A stretch of 38,673 nt of DNA from Deltaproteobacteria bacterium (GTDB lineage Bacteria; Myxococcota_A; UBA9042; CAIXZC01), in the NCBI GenBank assembly GCA_016875215.1, contig VGRX01000009.1, positions 1 through 38,673 on the forward strand, read 5' to 3'. The translations under genes were made by a program, and so were the position numbers. Below, one piece after another: positions 22,757 to 33,855 of this stretch; the stretch's first letter is position 1, and each line of letters opens with the position of its first letter. Under the pieces are notes generated by a model. The model was given only the letters and a program-made list of their open reading frames with translations. It was not told the origin of the DNA and searched no databases.

Positions 22757-24070
22757 ATGAAGGACGAGGGGCACTTCAACCTGGAAGAGTTCAACCAGGC
22801 GGACATCATCTACGACTGGAACCAGGTGGACAAGGTGGCCCCGCTCAGCCAGGAGAAGATCCTTTTCCTGGACGAGACGCTGCGTGACGGGATCCAGTCG
22901 CCGTCGGTCGTCGACCCGCCGGTGACGGACAAGAACATGCTCGTGCACACCATGACCGACCTCCCCATCCAGTTTGCCGACGTGGGCCTGCCCGGTGCGG
23001 GCCCGCGGGCGCAGCAGGATGTGCTCGAGGTATGCCGCGAGATCGCGTCGGCCCGCCTTTCCATCAAGCCGTGCGCTGCTGCCCGCACCCTCGACAAGGA
23101 CATCCAGCCCATCATCGACATCTCGCAGAAGACCGGCCTGGAGGTCGAGGTCCTGGCATTCATCGGGACGAGCCCGATCCGCAAGTTCGTGGAGGAGTGG
23201 GAATCCCACAAGATGTTCAGGCTGGTCCGGGAGTCGATCCGGCTGGCCCGAAGCTACGGTCTGCCCGTGACCTTCGTCACCGAGGACACGACCCGGGCAA
23301 AGCCGGACACGCTCTACCCGCTCTATCACGTCGCCATCGAGTCGGGGGCCACCAGGATTGCACTGTGCGACACGGTCGGACATGCCACTCCCGACGGCCT
23401 GAGGAACCTCATCCGCTTCACCCGGAACATCATCGCGGGCATGGGGAAGGGCATCAAGCTCGACTGGCACGGCCACAACGATCGAGGGCTGGGGCTGGTC
23501 AACACGATCCATGCCATCGAAGAAGGGGTCACGCGCGTCCACGGGACGGCACTCGGCATCGGAGAGCGGTGCGGCAATGCCCCCATGGATCAGATCCTGA
23601 TGAACCTCCGACTGCTCGGGGCCATCGACAACGACCTCTCCAAGCTCCTCCTCTACTGCAGGCAGGCATCCATGGCCACTCACTGGCGCATCCCGGCCAA
23701 CTACCCGCTGGTGGGTTCCGATGCATTCCGCACGAGCACCGGCGTCCATGCGGCGGCCATCATCAAGGCGAAGCGTGCCGGTGCGGAGTGGCTGGCGGAC
23801 CGCATCTACTCCGGCATCCCCGCCGGGATGTTCGGATTGCGCCAGATCGTCGAGGTCGGCCCCATGAGCGGCGAATCCAATGCCGGCTGCTGGCTCGAGG
23901 AGCACGGCGTCGAGCCGAAGCCGGCGCTGGTCAAGCGCATCATGGAGGTCGCCAAGAGCAGCACCCGTATCCTGCAGGACATCGAGCTCGAATTCATCGT
24001 CAAGCGGTTCCAGATGAGCGACCGTTCCGAAGCCCCGCCGCCCGACTCCGTTCCCCAGTCCAAGGAGTGA
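22757..24070 (+). CDS. LeuA-family acyltransferase (isopropylmalate/homocitrate/citramalate synthase-like)
   Basis: A 437-residue TIM-barrel enzyme of the DRE-TIM family. ATG 22757 follows GGAGG by 6 nt. Metal-binding and catalytic motifs are visible: DETLRDG at 39-45, DWHGHNDRGLG with the HxH metal ligands, and GIGERCGNAPMDQIL. It lacks the C-terminal allosteric dimer domain of LeuA, so feedback by leucine is not expected. The residue after DETLRDG is Ile (DGIQSP), where many relatives have Glu and some Asn. Substrate cannot be read from sequence: 2-isopropylmalate, homocitrate, citramalate and Re-citrate synthesis are all possible. It is followed 3 nt later by lysS, so transcription is shared. 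Confidence 0.88.
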   Translation: MKDEGHFNLEEFNQADIIYDWNQVDKVAPLSQEKILFLDETLRDGIQSPSVVDPPVTDKNMLVHTMTDLPIQFADVGLPGAGPRAQQDVLEVCREIASARLSIKPCAAARTLDKDIQPIIDISQKTGLEVEVLAFIGTSPIRKFVEEWESHKMFRLVRESIRLARSYGLPVTFVTEDTTRAKPDTLYPLYHVAIESGATRIALCDTVGHATPDGLRNLIRFTRNIIAGMGKGIKLDWHGHNDRGLGLVNTIHAIEEGVTRVHGTALGIGERCGNAPMDQILMNLRLLGAIDNDLSKLLLYCRQASMATHWRIPANYPLVGSDAFRTSTGVHAAAIIKAKRAGAEWLADRIYSGIPAGMFGLRQIVEVGPMSGESNAGCWLEEHGVEPKPALVKRIMEVAKSSTRILQDIELEFIVKRFQMSDRSEAPPPDSVPQSKE

Positions 24071-24073
24071 TGC

Positions 24074-25587
<1,514 letters not shown>

Positions 25588-25591
<4 letters not shown>

Positions 25592-28447
25592 GGTGGGTCA
25601 CCGCCTCGTTCGCAGCGGCCTTCCTGGGCTGCACCGCCGCCATCCTGACCGGCTTTTCCGTGCCGGTGCTCGCAGACCTGACTTTCGTCCTCGTGCTGGC
25701 CAAGGCCGGCCTGCTCCTGACCCTGGTGCTGCTGGCCGTCGCGGTCGCGCGCCCGGAGTGGCGCCTCCGCCTGGCACTGGGGCCTGCCCTGCTGCTTCTC
25801 GCAGTGCCGGTATCGACCCTGGCGGCGGCCCCGGCCGCGGCGCTTTCGCTTGCGTCGTTCAGCGCGGTCGCTGCGTTCCGGAAAGGGCGGGCCGGCGCCG
25901 GAGCGGCGCTCGTGGGCCTCGCGCTCCTGTGCGCGGGCCGTGGGGTGCTCGATTTCCTCCGGCCCGGATACGCACCGTGGGCTGCGGCTGCCGTCGGAGC
26001 GGGAATCGGCTCCGCACTTGCTGCGTGGGCACTGCGTGCCCTGTCGCTCCGGAGCCGCGCTCCGTTCCTGGCCGCCCTCGGCTGCTGGGGAGTCGCCATC
26101 GGGACCGCCGTCGCCGTGCGCCTGGCCCCCGCAGCCCGGTTCAACGTGACCATGGCACTCTTTGTGGTGGGCTTCATCATCGCGGCTGCCGGCGTGGCAG
26201 CGCTGTTCACCTGGCTCTTTCTCAAAGCCTTTGAGAGGCTCGACAAGGACCTGTTCCACGCGTTCCTCTTCTTCGTCCCGGTGACCCTGGCTCCGATCTA
26301 CCTCGTGGCGGAACAGATCGCGTCCGCTGCGCTCGGAGCCGAGCACCCCGCCTGGCGCTGGGGAGCCTTCGCTCCGGCAGCGGATGGCGTCCTCCTGGCT
26401 GCCTTCCTGCTCCTGCTCTCAATCCGGGAGGCCGGGAGGCGCATCGGTCCCGCCAACCCCGTGCTGCGGACGGCCTGGAAGTTCCTTCGCTCCCAACAGA
26501 TGGTGCAGACCGCGGCCACCCGCCGTGACCTTGCGCTGCGTCGCCTGGTCCCCGCCCCCCGCCCCGGCAACGGAGAGCTGCTCGGCTGGGGGACGGCCGC
26601 CGCTGTCGCGGTAGCGGCCGGGGCGCTGCTGCTCTCCCCCCTGCTCGACCGTACTGCGGTTCCCCCCTTCCTGGTGCGGGCCGCGGGGCTGGCCGCCGCA
26701 GCCGCATGGTTCACACGGCGCGCACTGTCGGCGACCACGGCGAAGGGCCGCTGGAACCTGCTGCCCGCCTGCCTGCTGGCTGCCGGGGCGGCCCTTGAGC
26801 TCAGGGTTGCCGCGGCCGGCGAGGACCTTCCCCTTCGCCTCCTGCCCCCAGCGGCGGCAGCGCTCCCGATCCTCCTGCTCCTGCTCCAGTACGCAACGCG
26901 GCTGCTCCTGGCGGTCCGACTCGCCCGAGGCCGCCTGCCTCGCGACCTCGACCCCCGCTATGCACCGGAGATCCGGACCCGGATGAAAGAGGGCGTGGGC
27001 GCCAGCATCTTCGCCTCGGTCGTCGGCGTGGCCATCGGGGTCTGGGCGCTGATCGTGGTGCTCTCCGTCATGGCCGGCTTCTCCGGAGAGCTCCAGGACC
27101 GGATCATCCGCACCAAGGAGCACCTGCGCATCTCCGCCCGCGAGGGGATTGCCGCCCCGTTCGACCTGGCGGCCGGAATCGCCCGGCAGCCGGGAGTGCG
27201 CTTTGCGGCTCCCTTTGTCGAAGGCGAGGCCATGATGTCGTCGAGCCTCAACATCTCCTCGACCGTCACCATCCGGGGGATCGTCCCCGACGGAGAGGTG
27301 GCGGAGGAGCTCGAGAAGAGCCTCGTCGCCGGGTCGGTCGCGTTCCTGCGCCACCCGGAGGACCTCGTGCCCTTCCCCGGGCTGCCTCCGGCGTCCCGCT
27401 TCTTCCCCGACGAGGAGTGGAGCAGCGACGAGCCGGATCCCACGGTCGTGCCCGCACCGGACGGCCTGCTCCCCATGCCCGACATCCCGGACGACGACCT
27501 GCCTTCGCAGGCCATGGCTGAACGACCTTCTCCGACGGAATCGGAAACGACGGACCCCTCGACTGTCCTCCCTCCGCTGCCGCTTCTCGGCGAAGAGGAG
27601 GGGGACGAGGCCTTTTCCGGCAGTTCCGGAACCGACTACCGGCCCTCCCGCTTCGACGTCGAGGTCCAGCCGCCGGTGATCATCGGCGTCGAGCTGGCCC
27701 GCTCGCTGGGGGTCTCTGTCGGCTCCCGGATCACCCTCATCTCACCGGACGGGGAGATCGGCCCCCTCGGAGTCCAGCCCCGCGCCCGCTCGTTCCACGT
27801 CGCCGGCATCTTCTCCACCGGGATGTACGACTCCGATCTGAAGCTCGCCTACATGCCACTCCCGGAGGCGCAGCGCTTTTTCGACCTCGGGGACCGGATC
27901 GACCTCCTGGACGTGCGGCTGTTCGACATCGAGACGGCGGGGGCCGTCCGCGACAGGCTGGCTGCCTCCGCCACGGGGAACGGGCTCGAAATCCAGACGC
28001 TCCAGGAGATGAACCGCAACCTGTTCTCCGCCCTCAAGCTGGAGCGGATTGTGATGTTCGTGGTCCTGGGGTTCATCATTCTGATCGCATCGTTCAACAT
28101 CGTTGCCTCCCTGTTGATCCTGATCTGGAAGCGCGTGGGGGCGATCGCGATCCTCAGGACCGTGGGAGCCGTGCGCGGGGACGTGATGCGGATCTTCTTC
28201 CTGCTGGGGGCGACCTCCGGGCTGTTCGGCATCGCCTCGGGCGTGATCATGGGGCTGTCGAGCTGCGGGGTCATACGCCACCTGGGCATCACGCTGCCGA
28301 GGGAGTACTACATCCGAAGCCTCCCGGTGCACGTGGACGGGTTCCAGGTGCTCCTGGTGGCAATCGCTGCGCTGCTGATCACGGCGGGGGCAGCGCTTTA
28401 CCCGGGCCGGCTGGCTGCCCGGATCGAACTGGTGCAGGGGTTGAAGG

Positions 28448-28458
<11 letters not shown>
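25588..28458 (+). CDS. LolC/LolE-like lipoprotein-release permease with extra N-terminal membrane domain
   Basis: A 956-residue protein, more than twice the usual 400 or so residues of LolC/E. Residues from about 460 onward are a LolC/E protein: first helix ([27 protein letters not shown]), periplasmic MacB-type domain, then three helices of the FtsX domain ([22 protein letters not shown] onward) and a VQGLK C-terminus. Within the periplasmic domain about 105 residues (about 585-690) are an acidic Pro-rich insertion ([22 protein letters not shown]). Residues 1-455 form roughly ten further membrane helices of no family I know. It would extract lipoproteins from the inner membrane with LolD. 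The start overlaps lysS (ATGA) and the end overlaps lolD by 11 nt. No second LolC/E gene is in the window. Confidence 0.88.
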
Positions 28459-29152
<694 letters not shown>

Positions 29153-29169
29153 CGCCGTGTCCTGCCTTT

Positions 29170-29189
29170 CGGATTGTGGTTGCAATCCG
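29170..29189 (+). terminator. Hairpin after lolD
   Basis: A perfect 7-bp stem CGGATTG / CAATCCG with loop TGGTTG lies 17 nt after the lolD stop. No U-tract follows. It could slow or end transcription of the lysS-lol operon. The arms share GGATTG/CAATCC with the hairpin at 20183. Confidence 0.4.
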
Positions 29190-29237
29190 GCCCGGTTCTG
29201 AGTAGCCTCTGTTGGGTCGTGCCGAGGTTACTCGACC

Positions 29238-30761
29238 GTGTCACATGACGAACTCAAATATGCCGAAGCCATCGGCCAGCGGCTCTTCCGGGACGGCCAT
29301 GTCGGCGTCATCGCTTTCGATCGCACCGGCAGGGTGGTCCGGGCCAATGGAGCCATCATCAGCCAGCTCGGCAGCCCGGACGAGAAGACGACCACCCTGT
29401 TCAACCTGCTGACGCTCCCCACGCTGCCGGAGCGGGTCCGCGAGCGGGTCCGCCAGGTGCTGGAGACCGGGCACGCCGGCGAGCCCGTGGACTTCGAATA
29501 CGTGTCGATGCACGGCAAGCGGACCTTCATGCGGGCGAGCTTCCATCCGGTTGTCGAAGGAGGGGAGGTCGTGGGCGGGATCGGTGAGATCCTGGACATC
29601 TCCCAGCTTCGCCTGGCCGAGGAGCAGATCCGTCGGACCTCGAAGATGGAGAGCCTCTCCCTGCTGGCCGGGTCGCTCGCTCACGATCTCAACAACATCT
29701 TCACCACCCTGCTCGGCTTCTCCAGTCTGCTCGGCCAGGAAGAGCAGATGGCCCCCGAGAAGCGCCGCAAGGCGCTCGATACGCTGAGCAACGCGGCCCA
29801 GAGCGGCGCCCGGCTCGTCGAGCAGCTCCTCTCGTTCACCAGCGAACGGCTTGCCGACTCCAGCTCCAGCGTGATGCAGTCCGCGTTCGACCAGGCATGC
29901 GGTCTATTCTCGTACGGGCTTGGATCGTCCATCCGATTCACCACCGCCTTCCGGATCGGCGAGGAGCGGGTCGCGGGCAGCACCACGAAGCTCGAGCAGG
30001 TGCTCCTCAACATCCTTCTCAACGCCCGCGATGCCATCGGAAGCAAGGGAGGCCGGATCTCGGCGACGGTGGACCGCGTCCAGATGGCGCCGCCCGATGC
30101 ACTCCCGCGGCAGACCACGCCGCCCAACGGGTACGCGCAGGTGACGATCGAGGACACGGGGTGCGGCATTCCGCCCGAGAACCTGGGCAAGGTCTTCGAC
30201 CCCTACTTCACGACCAAGCCGCCCGGACGCGGGACCGGGCTGGGCCTCAGCTCCGTCTGGGGGATCCTTCGCGAAGTCGGCGGGTGCGCCAGGCTCCAGA
30301 GCACGGTCGGCGCCGGGACCACGTTCGAGCTGTTCCTTCCGATCGTCGCGGGCCGGGACGCGATCTCGACCCGGGATCGGGCGCCGGTCGTCGTCTCCCT
30401 GACCGGCTCGTGGCAGCGCATCCTGCTGGTCGAGAACCACCCCGACCTGCGTGAGCTTCTCGTCTGGCTCCTGCTCAAGAACAACTACAAGGCCCTTGCT
30501 GCGGAGAGCGGCAGCCAGGCCGCCGAGTACCTCCGGGACGCCGGGGAGACCATTGCTGCGATCGTGATGGACGGCGACCTGCCCATGGACCAGCAGGCCA
30601 GGGTGGACGATCTCCTGCAGAAGCGATCCCTTCCGCTCCTCGTCCTGGTCGGCGAGCCGCGCCAGCCGCGGCCTGCCCCGTTGCGCCTTGCACTGCGCAA
30701 GCCCTTCTCGCCCCCGGCTTTCCTCGAAGCGCTCGGCCGCCTGCTTGGCCAGGGACGGTGA
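29238..30761 (+). CDS. Cytoplasmic hybrid histidine kinase (PAS-HisKA-HATPase-receiver)
   Basis: A 507-residue sensor kinase without membrane segments. The GTG start at 29238 has GAGG about 10 nt upstream. The N-terminal PAS domain spans about 12-125 (HVGVIAFDRTGRVVRANGAI). The phospho-acceptor is His149 (GSLAHDLNNIFTTLLGF). The kinase domain shows the N-box LLNILLNARDAI, G1 DTGCGIPPEN, the F-box FDPYFTTKPPG and G2 GTGLGLSSVWGI. A C-terminal receiver starts at about 392 (RILLVENHPD), with phospho-acceptor Asp445 (VMDGDLP) and Lys488 (RKPF). No separate response regulator is adjacent. It lies between lolD and the sigma-factor operon; a link to the latter is possible but not shown. The ligand of the PAS domain is unknown. 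Confidence 0.92.
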   Translation: MSHDELKYAEAIGQRLFRDGHVGVIAFDRTGRVVRANGAIISQLGSPDEKTTTLFNLLTLPTLPERVRERVRQVLETGHAGEPVDFEYVSMHGKRTFMRASFHPVVEGGEVVGGIGEILDISQLRLAEEQIRRTSKMESLSLLAGSLAHDLNNIFTTLLGFSSLLGQEEQMAPEKRRKALDTLSNAAQSGARLVEQLLSFTSERLADSSSSVMQSAFDQACGLFSYGLGSSIRFTTAFRIGEERVAGSTTKLEQVLLNILLNARDAIGSKGGRISATVDRVQMAPPDALPRQTTPPNGYAQVTIEDTGCGIPPENLGKVFDPYFTTKPPGRGTGLGLSSVWGILREVGGCARLQSTVGAGTTFELFLPIVAGRDAISTRDRAPVVVSLTGSWQRILLVENHPDLRELLVWLLLKNNYKALAAESGSQAAEYLRDAGETIAAIVMDGDLPMDQQARVDDLLQKRSLPLLVLVGEPRQPRPAPLRLALRKPFSPPAFLEALGRLLGQGR

Positions 30762-30782
30762 GGCTCTCCTTTTCGCGACGGA

Positions 30783-30812
30783 TTCGCACGCGGTGCGCAA
30801 ATATGGTACAGT
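30783..30812 (+). promoter_or_regulatory. Possible sigma-operon promoter with inverted repeat
   Basis: TTCGCA (30783-30788), 18-nt spacer and TACAGT (30807-30812) precede the ATG at 30823 by 10 nt. The perfect inverted repeat CGCAC-GCG-GTGCG (30785-30797) overlaps the -35 region and could be an operator. Box matches are only moderate, and an ECF-type promoter recognised by the encoded sigma factor is an alternative. Confidence 0.35.
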
Positions 30813-30822
30813 CAGGTTTGCC

Positions 30823-31422
30823 ATGGAAGCAGACCTGCTGAGCAACGACAAGGCCCTGCTGGCTCGATTCCGGCAGGGGGAAAGGGAAGCGCTGATGCTG
30901 GTATGGAACCACTACCATCCCCTCGTTCACGGCCTGGCGTGCCGGGGTTTTGGCTCCTACCGCGGCTTCCGGTCCCCGTGCGATGTCGACGACACGGTAT
31001 CGGGGGCGTTCCTTGCCGCGTTCGAGGAAGGCTGCCGGCAACGCTACGACGGGATCATCCCGTTCGGCAGCTTCCTGCTCGGCATCGGCCGCAATGTGAT
31101 GCGAAGACAGATCAAGAAGGCCGCGCGGGAACCTGCCATCGAGCCGATGCCTGCCCAGGAGCAGTTGGACCCGGGATCGACCCCTGAAGAGCTCGTCCTC
31201 AAGGCCGAGGAGCTGGAGGTGCTGGGCCGATTCCCCGCGACCCTGGCCCACGAGGAGCAGGACGTGTTCTTCGGGCACTACCGGGACGGGCTATCCGAGG
31301 AACGGCTGGCCGTTCACCTGGGGCGCACCCGGCACGTCGTGAGGAAGTGCCTGCACCGAGTGGGCCGGGCCTTCCGGCGCTTCCTTCGGGATCACGGCCT
31401 TGCGCCGGATCAGGTGGGGTGA
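30823..31422 (+). CDS. ECF-type RNA polymerase sigma factor
   Basis: A 199-residue sigma-70 family protein. The start is ATG 30823 (MEADLLSNDK); the track ORF extends upstream through the promoter region. Region 2 spans about 12-100: a helical ALLARFRQGEREALMLVW opening, an acidic DVDDTVSGAFLAAFEEG helix at the -10-binding region, and IPFGSFLLGIGRNVMRRQIKKA. Region 4 spans about 135-190 with an HTH (SEERLAVHLGRTRHVVRKCLHRVGRAFRR) for the -35 element. There is no region 3, as in ECF factors. The zinc-finger anti-sigma starts 3 nt after its stop, a normal ECF arrangement. The Cys-containing SPCDVDDTV segment and the ECF subgroup cannot be assigned from memory. Confidence 0.88.
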   Translation: MEADLLSNDKALLARFRQGEREALMLVWNHYHPLVHGLACRGFGSYRGFRSPCDVDDTVSGAFLAAFEEGCRQRYDGIIPFGSFLLGIGRNVMRRQIKKAAREPAIEPMPAQEQLDPGSTPEELVLKAEELEVLGRFPATLAHEEQDVFFGHYRDGLSEERLAVHLGRTRHVVRKCLHRVGRAFRRFLRDHGLAPDQVG

Positions 31423-31425
31423 CCC

Positions 31426-32307
31426 ATGCGCATCCTGCCTGACCACGCAACGACCCTGGCGCTGTTCGAGAAGCGGTTCGAAGGGAAGGCGCTGTCGCCC
31501 GAGGAACTGCGCGGGCTTCGTGAGCACCTCGGGGCATGTCCCCGGTGCCGTCAGGCCTGCGACCGCCGTGTGGTCATGCTGCGGGTTGCAACCGGCGGTG
31601 CGGTCGACCAGCCGACGGCGCTCGAGTCCCGACTCCTGCTGGAGGAGACGCTGGCGCTGCTCCCCCCCCGCCCGGTGCGGCTGCAGGAGGCGCTTGGCCG
31701 CCTGCTCCGGACAGTGCTCCTTCCGGCAGCGGCTGCGGCGACGGCCCTGGTCCTGATTCTCCAGGCCGGACCGGTCAACGAGTCCGCGCCCCCGGCAGCG
31801 GACACGGACACCCAGGTGCGGGGGACGGCCCAGACGTTGCCCGATGCAGGGCTGGGCATCTCCGGAATCGACCCGGAGGGCAGGGAATTCGAGGCGGTTG
31901 CCTCGGAAGGGGTCTGCGTATCCGATGCGCTCCGCTTCTATGTGACCTCCCGCCGCTCTGAGCTGTCGCACTACTTCCTGTTTGGAGTGCAGGGAGGACG
32001 TCCGCTCTGGTACTTCCCTTCCGCTGAAGAAGGCGCAAGCCTCCCTCTGCCGCGGGGGAATCGAATCGGCTGGATGGTTCCGTACGAGATCGAGCTGGCC
32101 CGCCGGCACCGGCCGGAACCGCTCCTGGTGGTGCTGCTGCTTTCCCGCGACCCTCTCGACGTGAAGGAGGTCTTTGAATGGGTCAACGGGGGTGGAATCG
32201 ACTCCGCCCCCGACGGACTGCCGGCCTCGGCGTTGGCCCGATTCGGCGGACGGGTGGCCGCCGCATCGGCTGGCGTGACCCTGCTCGACTGTGGAGGCAC
32301 ACCATGA
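31426..32307 (+). CDS. Zinc-finger transmembrane anti-sigma factor with a DUF4384-like domain
   Basis: A 293-residue protein. The ATG at 31426 is preceded by GGTGGGGTGA, overlapping the sigma stop. The N-terminal zinc-binding anti-sigma motif HxxxCxxC is clear: His34, Cys38, Cys41 in LREHLGACPRCRQAC. One membrane helix is at about 94-113 (LLRTVLLPAAAAATALVLIL). After an acidic linker, residues of about 165-265 form a beta-rich domain (LRFYVTSRRSELSHYFLFGVQ, PLWYFPSAEEG) that resembles DUF4384, although I rate that match as tentative. The protein would hold the sigma factor at the membrane until a signal from outside releases it. Its TGA overlaps the ATG of the caspase-like gene (ATGA). Confidence 0.85.
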   Translation: MRILPDHATTLALFEKRFEGKALSPEELRGLREHLGACPRCRQACDRRVVMLRVATGGAVDQPTALESRLLLEETLALLPPRPVRLQEALGRLLRTVLLPAAAAATALVLILQAGPVNESAPPAADTDTQVRGTAQTLPDAGLGISGIDPEGREFEAVASEGVCVSDALRFYVTSRRSELSHYFLFGVQGGRPLWYFPSAEEGASLPLPRGNRIGWMVPYEIELARRHRPEPLLVVLLLSRDPLDVKEVFEWVNGGGIDSAPDGLPASALARFGGRVAAASAGVTLLDCGGTP

Positions 32308-33854
32308 CACGTGCACTCGCCCTTCTTGCAGCACTGGAGCTGCTCCTTTCGGGGGCAGCCACCGCCGGCGAGCGGTCCATGGTCCTCATCGTCGGGAACA
32401 ACGCCCCCGTCGATTCGGACCTGGACACCCTCCGATTCGCGGACGACGATGCGTTCCGGTACGAGCGCTTCTTCCGCCTCGTTGCTGACGAGGTGACCGT
32501 GCTGGCCCGGGCGGACCAGGACAGCGCCGGCCTCTACCCCGACGCCTCGGCCGCCCCCCCCACCCGGGACAACGTCGTGGCCGAGCTCGACGAGATCTCG
32601 GCCAGGGCCGTGGAGGCAGCCGATGGCGGCGACGCGGTCACCGTCTTCTTCATCTTCACGGGCCACGGGAACTACGCTGCGGAGGGGGGCGGCTACCTCC
32701 ACCTCGAGGACGGCAAGCTGACCACGCGGGACCTCTTCTATCACCTGATCCGCCATTCCGGGTCTTTCCGCCTCGTGCTCCTCGTCGATGCGTGCAATGC
32801 CGGCTTCCTGGTCAAGAGCCGCGGGGAGACCGACGATCGCCGTCCGGCCGGTCCGACCGGGCTCGAGCTCGAGCAGTTCACCAACGTTGCCCTGATCCTC
32901 TCGTCCAGCAGCACCGGCGAGGTGCGGGAGTGGGGACGGTATCTGTCCGGCATCTTCAGCCACCAGGTCCGCTCCGGCCTCTCCGGCGCTGCCGACGTGG
33001 ACGGCAACGGGACGATCACCTTCCCGGAGCTGGCCTCGTTCGTCGATTCCGCTAACCAGGGAGTGAAGAACCCCTCCCTTCGCCTCACCCCTTACATCCG
33101 CCCGCCGCTTGCCGATCCGGCCATGCCCGTCATCGCCTTTTCGCAGACCCGGTTCTCCCGCTTCGTGAGCATGAAGTTCGACCGTCCGGCCCGGGTGACC
33201 CTGCTGGACAGCGACCTGGTCCGATACGCGGACTTCAACCTGAAGGCGGGCTTTTCGGTGAAGGTCGCGTTGCCCGGCGGCCGGGACTACTTCGTGTCGG
33301 TCGACGACAGACTGGAGTACGTGGTGCCGGCCGGAGCCGAGGGGACGGTGGACCTTGGTGCGATCGAGCCGCGGCAGGCCTCGTCGCTCGCCTCCCGAGG
33401 CATCGATGACTACTACGTGCGCTCCCTGTTCTCGACCCCGTTCGGCCCCGATGTCGCGGCCGAGTACCTGGCCAGCCGATACGGCCCGGGCTTGACCTTC
33501 ACCCGCACGTTTGTCAGACCCTGGTACGAGAACGGCTGGGGTTGGGCCGCGGTCGGCGCCGGTGCGGTCCTGCTCGGCGTGGGAGCCGCTCTCGAAGGGC
33601 TCGCAGTGTCGGAATCGGATGCGGCGCAGGCCACCCCCTGGGGGGACGAGCGCGCTGCACACAACGACCGGATCGACACCTACAACACGCTCGGCATCGC
33701 TTCCCTCGTGGCCGGCGGCGGAGCGGTCGCTTTCGGCACTGCGCTGTTCCTCCTGGACCGTCCCGTGGAGCACGTGCGGATCGTGCCGGACCTCGGGCCC
33801 GGTTTCTCCCTTCTCCCGTTGCCCGGCGGCGCAGCAGTCGAGGGCAGGTTCTAG
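32304..33854 (+). CDS. Exported caspase-like (peptidase C14) protease with EF-hand loop
   Basis: A 516-residue protein. ATG 32304 follows GGAGG by 8 nt and overlaps the anti-sigma stop. The signal peptide is MTRALALLAALELLLSGAATAG. The caspase fold follows: VLIVGNN (strand 1), His121 in FIFTGHGNY and Cys164 in LLVDACNAGF, the expected dyad. A further strand, VALILSSSSTGE, is typical. Residues 231-242 (DVDGNGTITFPE) make a perfect EF-hand loop; similar Asp-rich segments are common at this place in bacterial C14 proteins. A beta domain (about 275-400) and two hydrophobic helices (about 411-435 and 462-484) follow, so it is probably membrane-anchored with the protease domain outside the cytoplasm. 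It probably cleaves after Arg/Lys or Asp in a partner; the anti-sigma is the obvious candidate, by inference. Confidence 0.9.
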   Translation: MTRALALLAALELLLSGAATAGERSMVLIVGNNAPVDSDLDTLRFADDDAFRYERFFRLVADEVTVLARADQDSAGLYPDASAAPPTRDNVVAELDEISARAVEAADGGDAVTVFFIFTGHGNYAAEGGGYLHLEDGKLTTRDLFYHLIRHSGSFRLVLLVDACNAGFLVKSRGETDDRRPAGPTGLELEQFTNVALILSSSSTGEVREWGRYLSGIFSHQVRSGLSGAADVDGNGTITFPELASFVDSANQGVKNPSLRLTPYIRPPLADPAMPVIAFSQTRFSRFVSMKFDRPARVTLLDSDLVRYADFNLKAGFSVKVALPGGRDYFVSVDDRLEYVVPAGAEGTVDLGAIEPRQASSLASRGIDDYYVRSLFSTPFGPDVAAEYLASRYGPGLTFTRTFVRPWYENGWGWAAVGAGAVLLGVGAALEGLAVSESDAAQATPWGDERAAHNDRIDTYNTLGIASLVAGGGAVAFGTALFLLDRPVEHVRIVPDLGPGFSLLPLPGGAAVEGRF

Positions 33855-33855
33855 G

